This document shows, piece by piece, positions 14,963-15,155 of a stretch of DNA of 15,155 bases (the first letter of the stretch is position 1; each line of letters starts with the position of its first letter). The DNA is from Gammaproteobacteria bacterium. GTDB lineage: Bacteria > Pseudomonadota > Gammaproteobacteria > GCA-001735895. The stretch covers positions 1 to 15,155 of the forward strand of contig WGBK01000263.1 in assembly GCA_015494335.1 (NCBI GenBank), in the 5' to 3' direction. The notes below the pieces were generated by a model. That model saw nothing but the letters and a program-made list of their open reading frames with translations, had not been told where the DNA came from and made no database searches. A program made the position numbers and the translations under genes.

Positions 14963-15155
14963 ACCCGGCCACCCTGCGACCGGTAGCCATTCGCATCCTG
15001 CTGTGGGCGCTGTTCATCGGCGTTCTGCTGTGGTTGTCCGGTTGCCAGGAAGACCGCATCGAGAGTACCGAGCAGGCGATTCAGCAGAACTATTTCCTGC
15101 AATCCCTGAGCCTGGTGGAAAGCGCCGGCCAGCTTCTGATGCGGCCGGGCCTGAC
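14959..15155 (+). CDS. N-terminus of a lipoprotein or membrane-anchored protein, cut by the window
   Basis: The first 65 codons are visible and open to the window edge. The ATG overlaps the argG stop as ATGA. An n-region (MNPATLRPVAIR) is followed by a hydrophobic segment (13-28) ending in LSGC, which fits a lipobox with Cys29 as the acylated residue and Gln at +2, typical of outer-membrane sorting. The following text (QEDRIESTEQAIQQNYF, then SLSLVESAGQLL) looks helical. The same layout would also suit a single membrane anchor leading into a sensor domain, so lipoprotein is only the better of two readings. No family can be named from this fragment. Confidence 0.65.

Overview
The window looks like chromosomal DNA from a GC-rich gammaproteobacterium. 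The evidence is a RelA-type (p)ppGpp synthetase, a DusA-type tRNA-dihydrouridine synthase, ArgG, a NarL-type two-component system, tight operon spacing with ATGA overlaps, and a REP-like hairpin. A member of or near the Chromatiales is a reasonable guess, but protein motifs read by eye cannot settle the genus. I see no rRNA, tRNA, CRISPR array, prophage or insertion-sequence transposase.

Layout. Positions 1-1805 hold the 3' part of relA (+), which ends in a strong hairpin. Facing it on the minus strand is a small secreted six-cysteine protein (1846-2274). Upstream of that, also on the minus strand, is a two-gene operon: a NarL/FixJ response regulator (4292-4951), then a 7TM-DISM-type membrane histidine kinase (2396-4285). 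Divergent from the regulator, on the plus strand, is a pair of exported proteins: a 694-residue predicted outer-membrane barrel with an extra N-terminal beta domain (5067-7151) and a 412-residue secreted protein with a C-terminal Ig/Fn3-like domain (7162-8400). Next comes a plus-strand cluster: dusA-like (8477-9451), a three-helix membrane protein (9453-9785) and a PatB/MalY-type C-S lyase (9789-10991). A metallo-beta-lactamase-fold hydrolase (11006-11728) converges on it from the minus strand. An intergenic region (11729-12006) carries a 104-bp imperfect palindrome, a REP-like hairpin and a promoter. The last operon is a dihydrolipoyl-dehydrogenase-like flavoprotein (12007-13422), an orphan 106-residue protein (13415-13735), argG (13742-14962) and the start of a membrane-anchored or lipoprotein gene (14959-end).

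The most accessory-looking part is 1846-8400. A membrane sensor with a jelly-roll-like extracytoplasmic domain and its regulator sit between a divergent pair of envelope proteins and a small secreted basic cysteine protein. The upstream regions of the regulator operon and of the cysteine-protein gene share an ordered set of short motifs, so the locus may be a self-contained envelope or extracellular sensing and response module. Its function is not established by the sequence. The rest is mostly housekeeping: stringent response, tRNA modification, arginine biosynthesis and thiol or aldehyde metabolism.
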